64,000 nucleotides of DNA from JAGQPD01 sp020426865. Its GTDB lineage: Bacteria; Planctomycetota; Planctomycetia; Pirellulales; Pirellulaceae. The first letter of the stretch is position 1; each line of letters opens with the position of its first letter. The stretch is taken from assembly GCA_041399065.1 (NCBI GenBank), contig JAWKTN010000006.1, forward strand, positions 372,001 to 436,000, read 5' to 3'. The notes under the pieces are model-generated. The model was not told the origin of the DNA and did no database searches. It saw nothing but the letters and a program-made list of their open reading frames with translations. A program made the translations under genes and the position numbers. This document shows, one piece after another, positions 28,176-37,120 of this stretch.

Positions 28176-28960
28176 ACCCAACCGACTGGACCCTCGTCAA
28201 CGACCTCTCCGACCACCAACTCGATCCCTTTCGCGACCTGCGCCATCGAAATCCTACCCGCTGGTCCGGTACGTTCATCGCCGAAGGTTATCGCGTCGTC
28301 CAACGACTGATCGCTAGCGACCTGGAAGTGCAGTCGGTCCTCGTCAGCCACCGTAGGCTCTCGTCAATGCAAGATCTGCTCGCCGGCACCCATCGGAAAA
28401 TCGTCGTTCCCCAACCAATCGCCGAACAATTAGTCGGATACAACTTTCACGCCGGTGTTCTCGCTTGCGGCCGTCGCCCTCCTGCCGATCCTGCCACCGT
28501 CGACTGGCAGGCGACAAAGCACTGGATCGTCCTCCCCGGCACGCAATTGCCCGACAACCTCGGTTCGATCATCCGCCTGGGCGCGGCGTTCGGTGTGGAC
28601 GGTGTCGTTCTCGGCCCTAGATCCGCCGACCCATGGTCCCGTCGCGCTGTCCGCGTCTCGATGGGGAATATTTTCTCAATATCTATCATTGAGATGGGAG
28701 ATATCTGTCAATTCTTGGAGGATATCTCTCATGTGGGGTTTGCCACAATCGCGGCGGCCATTTCCTCTGAGGCGACTCCTTTGACCCAGCTGGTCCCCCC
28801 CGACCGTTGGGCACTCGTTTTGGGCAATGAAGCCGACGGGCTTGATGACGCCATTCTACGACGATGCACACATGCTGCGGTCGTGCCGATGCGGCACGGG
28901 GTCGACTCACTGAATGTCTCGGATGCGGCCGCGGTATTCTTATATCATCTGACCCGGTAG
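28172..28960 (+). CDS. SpoU/TrmH-family RNA 2'-O-methyltransferase
   Basis: SPOUT enzymes of this family methylate ribose 2'-OH in rRNA or tRNA using S-adenosylmethionine. The 262-residue protein has an N-terminal substrate-binding domain (AEGYRVVQRLIASDLEVQSV) and the three SpoU motifs: LPDNLGSIIRLGAAFGVDGV (motif 1), WALVLGNEADGL (motif 2) and VPMRHGVDSLNVSDAAAVFL (motif 3, knotted SAM site). The target nucleotide cannot be told from sequence. The ATG overlaps the stop of the propeller gene by four bases. Confidence 0.92.
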   Translation: MNPTDWTLVNDLSDHQLDPFRDLRHRNPTRWSGTFIAEGYRVVQRLIASDLEVQSVLVSHRRLSSMQDLLAGTHRKIVVPQPIAEQLVGYNFHAGVLACGRRPPADPATVDWQATKHWIVLPGTQLPDNLGSIIRLGAAFGVDGVVLGPRSADPWSRRAVRVSMGNIFSISIIEMGDICQFLEDISHVGFATIAAAISSEATPLTQLVPPDRWALVLGNEADGLDDAILRRCTHAAVVPMRHGVDSLNVSDAAAVFLYHLTR

Positions 28961-29078
28961 CCGGCGAAGTACAAGCTGGTTTGTTTCTGCGCGCCCGCTC
29001 CTTACGGTGGGGCGATGCCGCGACACGGCGAGGGACAGCCGTATAACCTAAGCAGCCGTGTCACGTCGCGTGGTATTG

Positions 29079-30944
29079 CTACCGTCCGAGCTCAACGTTG
29101 AATTCGATTTCGTCTTCGCCACCCTTGACCGATTTCACTTTGACGCGGCCTTGTGTGGCGTCTTTCACGTACCAGCGGACGTAGACGACGCCTTGCCCTG
29201 GTATTTGGTCGACTGTTACCTGAGCGGGATTTCGGGTTTGCGCCGTGGCTTCGCGAAAGAATGGCTCATGGTCCAACATGGCCGTAACGACCTCCAGGTC
29301 CTTCCCCTCAATTGACACGATGTCCGGTGGCGTGATCTTGTAGCGAATGTTGATGGCAGAGCGCGTGGGGATCAGTCGTGAGTTCTCCACGATCGCCGTA
29401 ATCTCTAGCAGTTCGGCGCTCAGCCGGCGGGCGGTCACGTCTTGGAAGGAGACCTGCGGCAGCTGATCGGCATGATAGAGCGTGAAGGCCATGTTGCGAT
29501 GGCATTCTTCTTCCAGCAAGAACGATGGCGGCTGACGTTGCCAGCTCTTTTTGACCCCACCGACTTCGACCCGTCCGTACTGAGGATGCACGGTTTCTGT
29601 CCATGGAACAAAGCCCTGATTGAGTAGCAACAACTGATTGAAGCGGCGTTGAGTTTCCGACGAACCGAAGTACCCGCGGCCCTCTTCCCGTTCACGAAAG
29701 TAGTTGAAGGGCGTGAACAGTTCGTTGGTGAAGGCAAAGATTCCTTGCGAGCAATGGAGCCAATCAATTTCACCGCCGTAGACTTCGTACAGATCCTGCG
29801 CCACGTTCATGTAGCGATAGCCGGGCAACATCTGTTCGCCTTTTCTGCCGAGTGCGTCGTAGACCAAGACGTCCGATTGTGGGTAGGCATCACTTTTGGC
29901 GCCTGGGCCCCGCAGGATCATGCCGCCGGCGTTATGATAGGATTGAGCGCCACCGATATTGGGATGTTGGCGAATGAAGTCGGCAACCAAACGGTTTTCT
30001 TCGATGGAAAATGGATAGCGGTACGCGCCCCCTTGGATGTGACGCGGTTGCCAGAACCAGCCCCAATCGCGATTGGGATCGTATCCTCCGGGGCCATCTT
30101 CATTGACGAGCCCGTCGTCGTCGTTGTCAATCCCTTCACTGCCAAGCAACCGAAACTCGCCCTGTTCTCCCGGTTTGACTCGCACCATCATGTCGGGAAA
30201 TTCCGGATCTGACTTGTAGTCGCCGTTGGGATCGCGAATCCGCATTTCGGTAATATGCCCATCGCCGTTCAGGTCATCCGCGCCGTCTTCGTCGACGCGT
30301 CCATCGCGATCGTCGTCGACAGGACGTTGTCCGGTGCGTGGCGAGTGGGTCGTATTCGGTTCATAAAAATGTGCGTCGCGGGAATCGGGGCTCATCATTG
30401 GGCAGATGTAAAAAATCCGCTCATCCAGCAGACGTTTTACCATGTCGTTTTCTGCATAGCTTTCAGCGAGGAACCACGCGGTGTACAACGCTGCCTCGAC
30501 CGATTGAATTTCGTTGGCATGAATTCCACCATCGATCCAAAAGCCCGGACGTGCGTCGCCGCCGGGCGCCTGAAAATTGGTAATCGTAGCCACCCACATA
30601 TTGCGTCCACCATACGACTTTCCGAGGCTTTCCAGACGCACAATTTCGGGGTATTTGTTGGCCAGCTGCCGTAGTAATCGCGACGCCTCGCGGTAATCGT
30701 GATAGCGATTCCAGTGAGCGACAACGCGCGGGCGACTTGGTGCACCAATCGATGGATACTCCCGCGTTCGCCGTTCAGCCTCGGTCGGTTCGGCTTTTTC
30801 TGTAGCTTCCGATTTTTCGAGAATCGACCGTGCTTGGTCGAGCGGCACGTTTTGCGCCGTCGTCAGGTGACAGCGGAGTAACGTAAACGCAAGCGTTGCC
30901 GCAAGGATGAGTGTCTTCATGCCGTGTCTTTGTTTCATGTTCAT
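29079..30944 (-). CDS. M14-family zinc carboxypeptidase, exported, with Asp-rich insert
   Basis: This 621-residue protein has a signal sequence (LILAATLAFTLL) and an M14 fold. The zinc motif is H142-A-N-E145 in GGIHANEIQSVEAAL, the third ligand probably His in AQSYHNAGG, and the catalytic Glu in FTNELFTPF. Between the first and second sites is an insert with dockerin- or thrombospondin-3-like Ca-binding loops (DDDRDGRVDEDGADDLNGDG, then DNDDDGLVNEDG). It probably trims peptides from the C-terminus, or cleaves peptidoglycan-type peptides, outside the cytoplasm. ATG 30944 has AAGGGA just upstream and overlaps by four bases the stop of the upstream paralogue, so the two are coupled. ATG 30920 is an alternative start. 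Confidence 0.88.
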   Translation of the reverse strand: MNMKQRHGMKTLILAATLAFTLLRCHLTTAQNVPLDQARSILEKSEATEKAEPTEAERRTREYPSIGAPSRPRVVAHWNRYHDYREASRLLRQLANKYPEIVRLESLGKSYGGRNMWVATITNFQAPGGDARPGFWIDGGIHANEIQSVEAALYTAWFLAESYAENDMVKRLLDERIFYICPMMSPDSRDAHFYEPNTTHSPRTGQRPVDDDRDGRVDEDGADDLNGDGHITEMRIRDPNGDYKSDPEFPDMMVRVKPGEQGEFRLLGSEGIDNDDDGLVNEDGPGGYDPNRDWGWFWQPRHIQGGAYRYPFSIEENRLVADFIRQHPNIGGAQSYHNAGGMILRGPGAKSDAYPQSDVLVYDALGRKGEQMLPGYRYMNVAQDLYEVYGGEIDWLHCSQGIFAFTNELFTPFNYFREREEGRGYFGSSETQRRFNQLLLLNQGFVPWTETVHPQYGRVEVGGVKKSWQRQPPSFLLEEECHRNMAFTLYHADQLPQVSFQDVTARRLSAELLEITAIVENSRLIPTRSAINIRYKITPPDIVSIEGKDLEVVTAMLDHEPFFREATAQTRNPAQVTVDQIPGQGVVYVRWYVKDATQGRVKVKSVKGGEDEIEFNVELGR

Positions 30945-32821
30945 GTTCCCTTGACCGCTGGGAATACTTTTTCAACGTCTCCCACGTGCGGCGCGAAGAC
31001 CCGCAATTTTCCTTCCATGGCGGTCGACGGGGGGAGGCGGATCAGCCACGTCTTTTCCTGTCGCCCACCGTTGCCACTGATTGGTTCCGCAGCCAAAACG
31101 CGGCGACTTCCGCGCAGGAACTCGGCGCCAGCTGGCAGCGTCAATTCGTATTGCAGCGGATACGTGTTACGCGATTCGACACCCATCTTCGAACTCGTCG
31201 GGAGATACCCTTGGTTAATGACATCGGCGCGCAATTCAAAAATCCCCCCTCCCAAATCTTCGATGCGAATGACATCAATGTGTAATTGTGGAAGGTGCTC
31301 GGGTAACGTTCGCAGGAATTGCCAGTTCGCGTCGAGCGTCTTCGCTAATTCCGCCCGTGGCGGGGTCGTTCGTACCCACGGCTTGAAACCGCCCACTTCA
31401 ACGACTCGGTCCGGAAAATCTGGATGGTCGATTCGCGCCCAGTCGACAAATCCATCGACGTTCTTTGCCGCCAACCACCGCAGTGCGCGAATCTCTGCCT
31501 CTCCACGCTTTTCATCCATCACGTGGTTTTCTTTCGGCTTCGCGTCGTTGGGCTCCCGTTTCGTGCCGTTGTCCGTGCTCGCCTCTGTCGCCGGTCGATC
31601 CGATGCACTCTCGCCGTTGGACGTGCCTGCGTCGGTTGCCTTCGCTCCGTCGGACGGCCCGCCGCCACTCTCCACGTCAACATCGCGTGGAATCCACCAT
31701 CCAGACGTCGCCAACGTCCATCGTCCATAGTGAAAATAGCTCCATGCTGCAAAGCTGCCAGCCATGTCAGCTGTCTCCGGTGCATCGGCCATCGGGACGA
31801 GCTTCTGGTACTCTTTAGCAAGCCACTCCAAGTACTTATTGTCGGATTCCTTTACCGCCGCGTTGACTCGATCGCCATCACCATCAGGTTTCGCCTTCCA
31901 GGCGTGGGCCAGGTTGTCTTGCTGGCAGCAGCAGAACACGAGCGAGATATTGGGGTGGTCGAAGAGGAAGTCGGCGATCGCGCGGGTTTCGATTTCAGAG
32001 ACGGCATGCGGTCCGGCATGCGGCTGATAAGCAGGGTACTTGTACGTGAAATTCGCGTTGAACGAGACGCCCCCCGCGCTGTCCTCGTTGAATTGTTCGT
32101 CGTGGTCGTTGTCAATTCCCTCCACGTAAAGATCATAACTTCCCCGCTCATTTTTTTCCGGAGCGGCTTCAATCAAGACCCTCGGATCCGCCGGATGTGG
32201 CATGAAACGCCCCGCCAGCGTTGTGACCCGCATCATCGTGATGATTCCGTCCCCGTTGAGATCGTCGGGCGGGTCTTCACCAACGGAGCCGTCGCGATCG
32301 TCGTCTGTTTTTCGTGCGTTCCCGATGGCGGGAGAGGTCGTCGTTGATTGGGAAAAATTTTTTTCCGTCGCGTCAGGGGAGGGCAAGGGGATAAAGTAGT
32401 ACGTTACGCGTTCCAGAACATCTTTGATCTCCGCCCCTTCCTCGCACTCGGCGACCAGATGTTCGGCACAACTCAAGGCAATCTCGTTGCCGACAAGGTC
32501 TCCCGGATCGATGCTTCCGACGACCAGGATCCCGGGCTTATCGGCAGGGCGCCCCCGACCGACCGTTAGCACGTACACATTGCGCCCCTGCAATGTCCGC
32601 GAAATGGCATCGAGCTGTCCCCATTGGGATTCCCCCAGCGTTTGCAGTCGCTGAACGGTTCGAGAGTAGTCGGCGTACCCGGCGGTAACAGACGGAGCGT
32701 CCGATGGAAAGTCTGTGGTTGTCGGATCGTCCGCGTAACAGCTGGTCGAATAAACCAGCGTAAGTGTCGTGGCGAAGGAGAGCGGTACCAGCCACGAGCG
32801 GCTGCAGACGCGGGACGGCAT
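30941..32821 (-). CDS. M14-like protein lacking the zinc-binding residues
   Basis: The 626-residue protein is a paralogue of the downstream M14 peptidase in length and layout: signal peptide (SFATTLTLVYS), GRNVYVLTVGRG, Asp-rich insert (DDDRDGSVGEDPPDDLNGDG) and the second loop DNDHDEQFNEDSAGG. At the place of the HxxE zinc motif it has SIDPGDLVGNEIAL with no His. The second His site reads LVFCCCQQDNLAHAW, and the catalytic NEL is replaced by HYGRWTLATSGWW. I infer a catalytically dead pseudo-peptidase. A long Ser/Thr/Asp-rich linker (about residues 380-425) precedes a C-terminal beta domain. The stop overlaps the start of the active peptidase gene by four bases. Confidence 0.78.
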   Translation of the reverse strand: MPSRVCSRSWLVPLSFATTLTLVYSTSCYADDPTTTDFPSDAPSVTAGYADYSRTVQRLQTLGESQWGQLDAISRTLQGRNVYVLTVGRGRPADKPGILVVGSIDPGDLVGNEIALSCAEHLVAECEEGAEIKDVLERVTYYFIPLPSPDATEKNFSQSTTTSPAIGNARKTDDDRDGSVGEDPPDDLNGDGIITMMRVTTLAGRFMPHPADPRVLIEAAPEKNERGSYDLYVEGIDNDHDEQFNEDSAGGVSFNANFTYKYPAYQPHAGPHAVSEIETRAIADFLFDHPNISLVFCCCQQDNLAHAWKAKPDGDGDRVNAAVKESDNKYLEWLAKEYQKLVPMADAPETADMAGSFAAWSYFHYGRWTLATSGWWIPRDVDVESGGGPSDGAKATDAGTSNGESASDRPATEASTDNGTKREPNDAKPKENHVMDEKRGEAEIRALRWLAAKNVDGFVDWARIDHPDFPDRVVEVGGFKPWVRTTPPRAELAKTLDANWQFLRTLPEHLPQLHIDVIRIEDLGGGIFELRADVINQGYLPTSSKMGVESRNTYPLQYELTLPAGAEFLRGSRRVLAAEPISGNGGRQEKTWLIRLPPSTAMEGKLRVFAPHVGDVEKVFPAVKGT

Positions 32822-32918
32822 ATCCGGATTCCTGATAGGGCTTGATGGCTGTCAAAAGCTCCCATCATAAATGGCGTGGGAAGAGATCGCCACCAGGAAC
32901 CGGCGGAAGCAGCCGAAT

Positions 32919-33461
32919 TCAGTTGATCAGGAACGGCCGCGGGGGCGTGTCGGAATCGTCACCACGTTCCCACTCGGCGCGGATTTCCCGTAGGGCATAG
33001 GCGCACATTTCGAACCGGTGGCTCAGTCGTTCCAGGACATCGGCCGGCGCCACCACCTCCTGGCTGTCTGTCTCGATGGTACTAGCAATCAAGTATGCGC
33101 GTTTGCCTTGCGCACAATAGTCCAGCAAATGGTCTTTCTTGTCTGGCGATTTCTTTTCCCGCAATGATTCGGGATACAAGCCCGACCAGAACAGCGTAAA
33201 GTCGCCGATGTGTCGGTGGACTTCCCGTCGGGCCGAACCGACGCGTTGCTGGGCTTCCCATAGCATCTCGGCAATTTCCATCAGCGGCCGACCCTGCGGG
33301 GACCGCAAACGATTGACGGTGTCGTTTCGAACGAACCGCACCAGCAGATCGCTGATGTAGTCGACCAGCGGTGGATCCGCGACTCCCAAACGGGCTTGAA
33401 ATGTGTATTCAGCGATTCCGGCGAAGAAATTTCGCAGGCGAACAGGAGTCGTCGGGTACAT
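32919..33461 (-). CDS. Conserved planctomycete protein of unknown function
   Basis: The 180-residue, mostly helical protein contains blocks I recall from a planctomycete-restricted family: IAEYTFQARLGVADPPLVDY, ISDLLVRFVR, EIAEMLWEAQQRVGSARREV and HRHIGDFTLFWSGLYPESL. The His-His-containing HRHIGDF segment could bind a ligand, but nothing is established. There is no signal peptide, so it is likely cytoplasmic. The start ATG 33461 has GAGG about 7 bases upstream. It stands alone, with a possible promoter at 33612-33641. Confidence 0.78.
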   Translation of the reverse strand: MYPTTPVRLRNFFAGIAEYTFQARLGVADPPLVDYISDLLVRFVRNDTVNRLRSPQGRPLMEIAEMLWEAQQRVGSARREVHRHIGDFTLFWSGLYPESLREKKSPDKKDHLLDYCAQGKRAYLIASTIETDSQEVVAPADVLERLSHRFEMCAYALREIRAEWERGDDSDTPPRPFLIN

Positions 33462-33835
33462 TCATCGACCTCCAATGCTGCCAGCCGATTGGCTGGCAAG
33501 AAACGCTGGCTGACAAGAAATCCGGTCCCAAGGACGCAAAAGAACGTGGCCGCAGACACCCAGGTGTCGCCACCAAAAAGTCAACTGCGCCGACCGAGTG
33601 TCCACCCTATAAGTTTACTTTGAAACCGGCATATCGGTCAAGGTAAATTCTGATTTTGGCACGGTCCCATCGCTGTGCCCAACGTCACAAGTCGCACGCC
33701 TGTCCCGAGTCGACCAAGATGATTGACCCGGTATCAAGTCTTCAACATTGATGTCAATATTCGGACCGGTCCAGTAGTTTCCGAAGCCTCCGCCGATCCA
33801 TTCGGCAACGCGAGTATTCCATCAGCTGCAATGGC
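33462..33835. other. Intergenic region, no gene seen
   Basis: Only a possible minus-strand promoter (33612-33641) is visible. Frames on both strands here have no recognisable protein features. Confidence 0.4.
33612..33641 (-). promoter_or_regulatory. Possible sigma70-type promoter for the 33461 gene
   Basis: On the minus strand, TTGACC (33636-33641) and TAAACT (33612-33617) are 18 bases apart. The leader to the gene would be about 145 bases. Confidence 0.3.
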
Positions 33836-34363
33836 CTACGAGTTGCGGCTCGAATCGTCGGCGCCGGAGTTCTCTCTGTTTAAGTACTCGATGACCTTTT
33901 CCGCTTCGTCATCGGTGCATTCCAACATGGACGTTTTGTGATCATATACGATGACACAAATGAGCGTATCCGATTCTTCCAGAAGTGATATGTTGCGAAT
34001 TGAGGCAACAGCAACTCCCATGCTCGTGAGCCAATCCGAAATGGTTCTCGCAAGACTGTCTTTTGTGCATTCGAGCTGTACAACCCGAACCCGATGCTCA
34101 GCCGGCAGATTCTCTAGATCTGTCTTGCGGAATGGTCTCGGCTTCCTTCGTGATATCTCGACACGTAGGAGCTTTAGGCATGCATCGTGATAGCAGAGTT
34201 TGTGCACATATGACTCCACGATGTTGTCAATTGATCCCACGTCATGCCCTTCGACGCGCAGTTGACGCGGGGCGGCCAGAAGTTCTTCTGCCATCGCGTC
34301 GAGCAGGCTGCGTATGCGTTCCTCCAGGATTCCGGCAGCACTTTCGAGATCGGATATTTTCAT
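33836..34363 (-). CDS. Hypothetical protein, no family recognised
   Basis: This 175-residue, acidic protein starts at ATG 34363 without a clear ribosome-binding site. The N-terminal part is helical (LESAAGILEERIRSLLDAMA, then EELL). The C-terminal part alternates beta and helix (TISDWLTSMGVAVASIRNI, TLICVIVYD) and could be an alpha/beta ACT-like or similar small domain; this is only an impression. It has no signal peptide and no partner gene. It lies in a repeat-rich area and could be recently acquired. Codon use looks ordinary. Confidence 0.5.
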   Translation of the reverse strand: MKISDLESAAGILEERIRSLLDAMAEELLAAPRQLRVEGHDVGSIDNIVESYVHKLCYHDACLKLLRVEISRRKPRPFRKTDLENLPAEHRVRVVQLECTKDSLARTISDWLTSMGVAVASIRNISLLEESDTLICVIVYDHKTSMLECTDDEAEKVIEYLNRENSGADDSSRNS

Positions 34364-34928
34364 AAGCGTTTTGGGGCGCTAACGAATCAGCCACGACGAA
34401 GACGTTGACAGAAAGCGAACGTTTCAAATCACGCGATTGCGGCCAAATGACTTCGATATCAGAAAACGCGCGACCCGCAACTCGAGTGGATTTCATCGTT
34501 CTGGCTGTTTGTAACGCACGGGTGGCGCCCAACGCGCCCTCGGTCCAGCGGAGACGCTCCGGTGTTACACTTGGCCCCCTCGCCGGCTTGCCCGGCAGGA
34601 GCCACAGTTTGAAAGCTAGGGCGCCAATCGTTGTCACACCCGGATTGGCCGGGGAGGTGAAGTCGCGGAACCGCTAGCCAACCAAACTGTGGCTCCTGCC
34701 GGGCAAGCCGGCGAGGGGGCCAAGGAATGACACAATGGTAATCCCGTTTTGCCATTCGCGCCAAGATGCACGAACTCTCGGCAATTGCCAACTCGCTATG
34801 CCGTGTGTGTGTCGGCCTTCCGGGCCCGGGCGCGGGGGAGCACGTCAGCGGTGGCTGCGCCACCGGCAGAGGTTGTTGAGATCCGTTTGGGCTTGGACCG
34901 GGTAGGCTCTGGGTTATCTGAGAGGATC
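34364..34928. other. Gene-free region holding a large inverted-repeat element
   Basis: The element at 34571-34723 and the adjoining 34724-34877 block are both repeated, inverted, at 44878-45205. Short GC palindromes (GGGCCCGGGC, GGTGGCTGCGCCACC) lie near 34825-34865. No gene is supported. Confidence 0.5.
34571..34723. repeat. 153-bp element with perfect 41-bp terminal inverted repeats
   Basis: The left arm 34571-34611 (begins TTGGCCCCCTCGCCGGCTTG) and right arm 34683-34723 are exact reverse complements over 41 bases, around a 71-base centre. A second copy of arms and centre, in opposite orientation, is at 45028-45205. There is no coding capacity, so it resembles a MITE or large REP-type element. 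Confidence 0.85.
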
Positions 34929-35744
34929 TCAAACGCTTCCCGAATCGTCCAGGGCGGCGATCAGTTCGGCGACATACTGGCCAACATCCTGCAGCATCTG
35001 CGGGACACTTTGGTTGCCAGTGTCAGCAACGCGGCGGACGATGGCCGAGCCGACGATCAGGCCGTCGGCAACCGGTGCCAGCCGTCGGACGTGCTCGGGC
35101 GTGCTGATGCCGAATCCGATACAGATTGGCAAGTCCGTACGAGCTCTCAGCCACGCGACATTGTCGAGCAGGTCGGCGGGTAATTCGGTCCGTTCGCCAG
35201 TGATACCGGTGACCGAAACGTAGTAGAGAAACCCGGTGGAGGTTTCGGCGATCCGCACGGCCCGTTCACGCGGCGTTGTGGGGGTAACGAGTTGGATTAG
35301 GCTGATCTCGGTTGCCTGGCAGAGTTTGGCGAACTCGGGTGACTCGTCAACCGGCAGGTCGGGCACGATGATGCCGGCCGCGCCGACTTCGCGCAGTCGT
35401 TGGACATATCGTTGCGTTCCATACCGATGGCAGATTGCATAGCTGACCATCGTTACAACCGGAGCCGAAAGGCCAGGGGCGGTGGTGCCGATCGTGTCGA
35501 AGATCTGGTCCAAACGCACGTGATGTTCCAGGGCTCGCGTATAGGACGCCTGGATCACCGGGCCATCGGCAATTGGGTCGCTGTACGGGATCCCCAATTC
35601 ACAAATCGTGCTGCCGCGACCCACAAGTTCCGCCAATAGCTTTTGGGTAACTTCCAGCGTGGGATCACCAGCCGTAATGAACGGAATAAAGGCCTTGCGT
35701 TGTTGGCGTCGCAGTTCGGCGAAGACTTGATCGATAGCAGGCAT
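34929..35744 (-). CDS. trpA: Tryptophan synthase alpha chain
   Basis: TrpA cleaves indole-3-glycerol phosphate to indole and glyceraldehyde 3-phosphate; indole passes to TrpB. The 271-residue TIM barrel has the catalytic residues Glu49 (CELGIPYSDP) and Asp60 (PIADGPVIQ), the loop-6 region VPDLPVDES, and the phosphate site GFGISTPEHV with VGSAIVR. The start ATG 35744 gives MPAIDQVFAEL. It lies 69 bases behind trpB on the same strand. Confidence 0.96.
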   Translation of the reverse strand: MPAIDQVFAELRRQQRKAFIPFITAGDPTLEVTQKLLAELVGRGSTICELGIPYSDPIADGPVIQASYTRALEHHVRLDQIFDTIGTTAPGLSAPVVTMVSYAICHRYGTQRYVQRLREVGAAGIIVPDLPVDESPEFAKLCQATEISLIQLVTPTTPRERAVRIAETSTGFLYYVSVTGITGERTELPADLLDNVAWLRARTDLPICIGFGISTPEHVRRLAPVADGLIVGSAIVRRVADTGNQSVPQMLQDVGQYVAELIAALDDSGSV

Positions 35745-35813
35745 GATAAGCGGTAACGGTTAACGTGAAATGTGTGGAGGACGCGGTGGATGTGGCAGTT
35801 GGCAGCCACAACA

Positions 35814-37037
35814 CTACGATGGTGGATGTTCGCGGAGCCGCGCGATCTCTGCTGCGTCCTTGTCGCCGCGGCCGGACAGGCAAACCACAATGTGTTGTTC
35901 GGGCGACATGGTCTTGGCCAGCTCCATCGCCTTTGCTACAGCGTGAGAAGACTCGAGTGCGGGGAGAATCCCTTCGTTCGACGCCAGGGCGTCGAACGCG
36001 TCAAGTGCTTCCTCGTCGCGGCAACTGGTGTAGGTCACTCGGCCGGTATCTTTCCAATAGCTATGTTCGGGGCCGACGCCAGGATAGTCGAGGCCGGCGG
36101 AGATGGAATGTACATCGCATGTTTGCCCATCGGCGTCCTGCATCACGTAGCTGAAACTGCCGTGCAGAACGCCGGGTTGGCCGTACGTCAAAGGGGACGC
36201 ATGTTGTCCAGGTTGTGCATTGCGGCCCCCCGCCTCGACGCCGACTAGTCGCACGGTCGTGTCTTCGACGAAGGGGTAAAACATGCCGGCCGCATTGCTG
36301 CCACCACCGACGCAGGCCACGACGGCATCGGGCAACCGGCCGATCCGCTCCTGGGATTGTTGACGTGCCTCGCGGCCAATGACCGATTGAAAATCACGCA
36401 CGATCATCGGGAACGGGTGCGGGCCGACAACCGACCCCAGGATGTAGTGCGTGTTATTGACACTGGTCATCCAGTCTCGCATGGCCTCGTTGATGGCATC
36501 GCGGAGCGTCTTCGAGCCGCTGTGGACCGGTCGCACTTCCGCCCCCAACAACTTCATGCTGTAAACGTTCGGCGCCTGGCGCCGAACGTCTTCCGCACCC
36601 ATGTAGATTACGCAGGGGACGCCAAAGTGAGCACACGCGGTTGCCGTGGCGACGCCATGTTGTCCCGCACCCGTCTCGGCGATGACCCGCTGCTTCCCCA
36701 TCCGCAAGGTCAACAAGGCCTGTCCGAGCGTATTGTTGATTTTGTGAGCCCCGGTATGGTTGAGGTCCTCGCGTTTCAGCCAAATCTTGGCCCCTCCGCA
36801 ATGTTCGGTTAGCCGTTTAGCGAAGTAAAGTGGCGACGGTCGTCCGACGTAATTGCCCAAGAGGTCGTCCAATTGGCTTTGAAATTGTGAATCCTGTTTC
36901 GCGGCCGCGTATTGGGAAGCCAATTCGTCGAGGGCATGGATCAGTGTCTCAGGAACGTACCGACCCCCAAACGCTCCAAATCGCCCGTGGTTATCCGGTA
37001 CGTGAGCGGTTGCGGAAGAAGCTGCGGAGTTACTCAT
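35814..37037 (-). CDS. trpB: Tryptophan synthase beta chain
   Basis: TrpB condenses indole with serine using pyridoxal phosphate. The 407-residue protein has the PLP lysine Lys99 in HTGAHKINNTLGQ, the Glu of ETGAGQHGVATA, the phosphate-binding GGGSNAAGMFYPF and the C-terminal LSGRGDKD. It is a standard TrpB1 of full length. ATG 37037 is followed by a short variable N-terminus before GRFGAFGGRYVPETL. It is first in the trpB-trpA pair. Confidence 0.97.
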   Translation of the reverse strand: MSNSAASSATAHVPDNHGRFGAFGGRYVPETLIHALDELASQYAAAKQDSQFQSQLDDLLGNYVGRPSPLYFAKRLTEHCGGAKIWLKREDLNHTGAHKINNTLGQALLTLRMGKQRVIAETGAGQHGVATATACAHFGVPCVIYMGAEDVRRQAPNVYSMKLLGAEVRPVHSGSKTLRDAINEAMRDWMTSVNNTHYILGSVVGPHPFPMIVRDFQSVIGREARQQSQERIGRLPDAVVACVGGGSNAAGMFYPFVEDTTVRLVGVEAGGRNAQPGQHASPLTYGQPGVLHGSFSYVMQDADGQTCDVHSISAGLDYPGVGPEHSYWKDTGRVTYTSCRDEEALDAFDALASNEGILPALESSHAVAKAMELAKTMSPEQHIVVCLSGRGDKDAAEIARLREHPPS

Positions 37038-37120
37038 GGGAGATGGTTTTCCTCTCGGCCCACGGTCAACGTGACAGAATCCTTAATTCTCGACTGAGCA
37101 GCTCAATCGGTCAAGGCTTG

